From: Pilatotrama ljubarskyi
Taxonomy: Eukaryota > Basidiomycota > Agaricomycetes > Polyporales > Polyporaceae
NCBI GenBank assembly: GCA_022385805.1
Contig: MU277678.1
Coordinates: forward strand, 293,413-357,412
Direction: 5' to 3'
Length of the DNA stretch: 64,000 nt
A program made the translations under genes and the position numbers. Shown here one piece after another: positions 63,519 through 64,000 of the stretch (within the stretch, counting starts at the first letter, position 1; the number at the start of each line of letters is the position of its first letter). A model generated the notes under the pieces. That model was not told the origin of the DNA, made no database searches, and was given only the letters and a program-made list of their open reading frames with translations.

Positions 63519-64000
63519 ATTGCGGGGGTGCCGGGGGTTGAGAGGGTCTGTGATCCTGCTGCTCCACCTCCTACGCGGCCTCGTTATATACGGAGGCTGC
63601 TGTCACAGTAGATGGACGGAGATGTTCTTCGACGAGTGCGTAGCATCATGCTGGCCGCCCAGAATATCCGGCGAACACCCGAGCGGACGTGGCGGAAAGA
63701 CGTCGGCGGAGGTCAGTTGTCGACTATGGCTTGGTCGGGGGCGGGTCATGAGACTGTCAGTTCAGCCGACCATGGTCCAAAGCGATGGCGGACAAGCGGC
63801 GGAGGCAATCTCACGAAGGCGCACACCATGACCGCTCGGTGTCGGTACAAGTTCGGATAGCGCCTGACCGGGGTCCACGCTGGGACCATTTTTCCGCTCG
63901 CTTGTAGAGCTGGAGATGCTGCTTTCAGGGCCTTCCTGTCATCCGTGCTGGGTTACAACATTGTAAGTCGTTTCTTCGTGCAGCTTCGCACAGTCGGTAG
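63519..64000. promoter_or_regulatory. 5' region of the GH6 gene
   Basis: Contains the TATA box (63583-63590, minus-strand TATATAAC) and, in the likely 5' UTR, two plus-strand matches to the SYGGRG pattern of carbon-catabolite repressor CreA/Mig1 (GCGGGG at 63522-63527, CCGGGG at 63531-63536). The hexamers are common in GC-rich DNA, so repressor binding is only a suggestion. No gene is recognised to the right edge. Confidence 0.35.

Overview
This is a gene-dense stretch of a filamentous basidiomycete nuclear genome, most likely a wood-decay Agaricomycete (Polyporales-like). Evidence for this: nearly every gene is broken by 50-70 nt GT-AG introns, the DNA is GC-rich, genes are packed at about 2.5-3 kb each in divergent or convergent pairs, and the secreted enzymes are a CBM1-GH6 cellobiohydrolase and a glyoxal-oxidase-type copper radical oxidase. 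There is no operon logic, CRISPR, phage or bacterial element. One assembly gap of 590 N lies at 7417-8006.

Layout, left to right. 1-305: 5' end of a GPI mannosyltransferase 3 (PIG-B/GPI10) gene. 630-3019: a BUD27/URI-like DUF3835 protein, divergent from PNO1 (3254-4319). 4320-8423: a gene-poor 4 kb island with a 25-bp minisatellite, a degenerate ~70-bp repeat and a TIR/TA transposon remnant that brackets the gap. 8424-11323: F-box protein. 11804-12678: hemerythrin-domain protein. 13018-16876: FAN1 nuclease. 17156-17830: protein-kinase N-lobe fragment. 18516-21119: NEDD1-like WD40/coiled-coil protein. 21344-21415: tRNA-Arg(CCU). 21706-24169: copper radical oxidase. 24673-26606: SNW/Prp45 splicing factor, divergent from TIM54 (26835-28370). 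28466-34929: meiotic helicase HFM1/MER3, divergent from CKS1 (35227-35712). 36339-40717: STE23/insulysin. 41912-45537: large uncharacterised membrane-anchored protein. 45889-48152: RFA1. 48564-49993: indoleamine 2,3-dioxygenase. 49994-51983: no gene that can be supported. 51984-53838: 3-hydroxyisobutyryl-CoA hydrolase, divergent from TBCE (54155-56927). 57702-59033: SR-type RNA-binding protein, divergent from NFS1 (59331-61296). 61802-63518: GH6 cellobiohydrolase.

Most genes are conserved eukaryotic housekeeping functions: ribosome biogenesis, splicing, mitochondrial import, Fe-S assembly, DNA replication and repair, meiosis, and tubulin and spindle biology. They form no pathway cluster. The loosest common thread is a group of DNA and cell-cycle genes (FAN1, NEDD1-like, HFM1/CKS1, RFA1) that carry ACGCGT boxes close upstream of the start codon.

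The most unusual observations are: an array of about 15 splice-donor-like motifs in a 25-bp minisatellite; 24-nt and 10-nt micro-exons that complete the Walker A motif of HFM1; a GC-AG intron in the copper radical oxidase; a new TIR element around the gap; and a large orphan tail-anchored protein. I found no clear new multi-gene system. Coordinates of spliced genes are start-codon to stop-codon spans from reading by eye.
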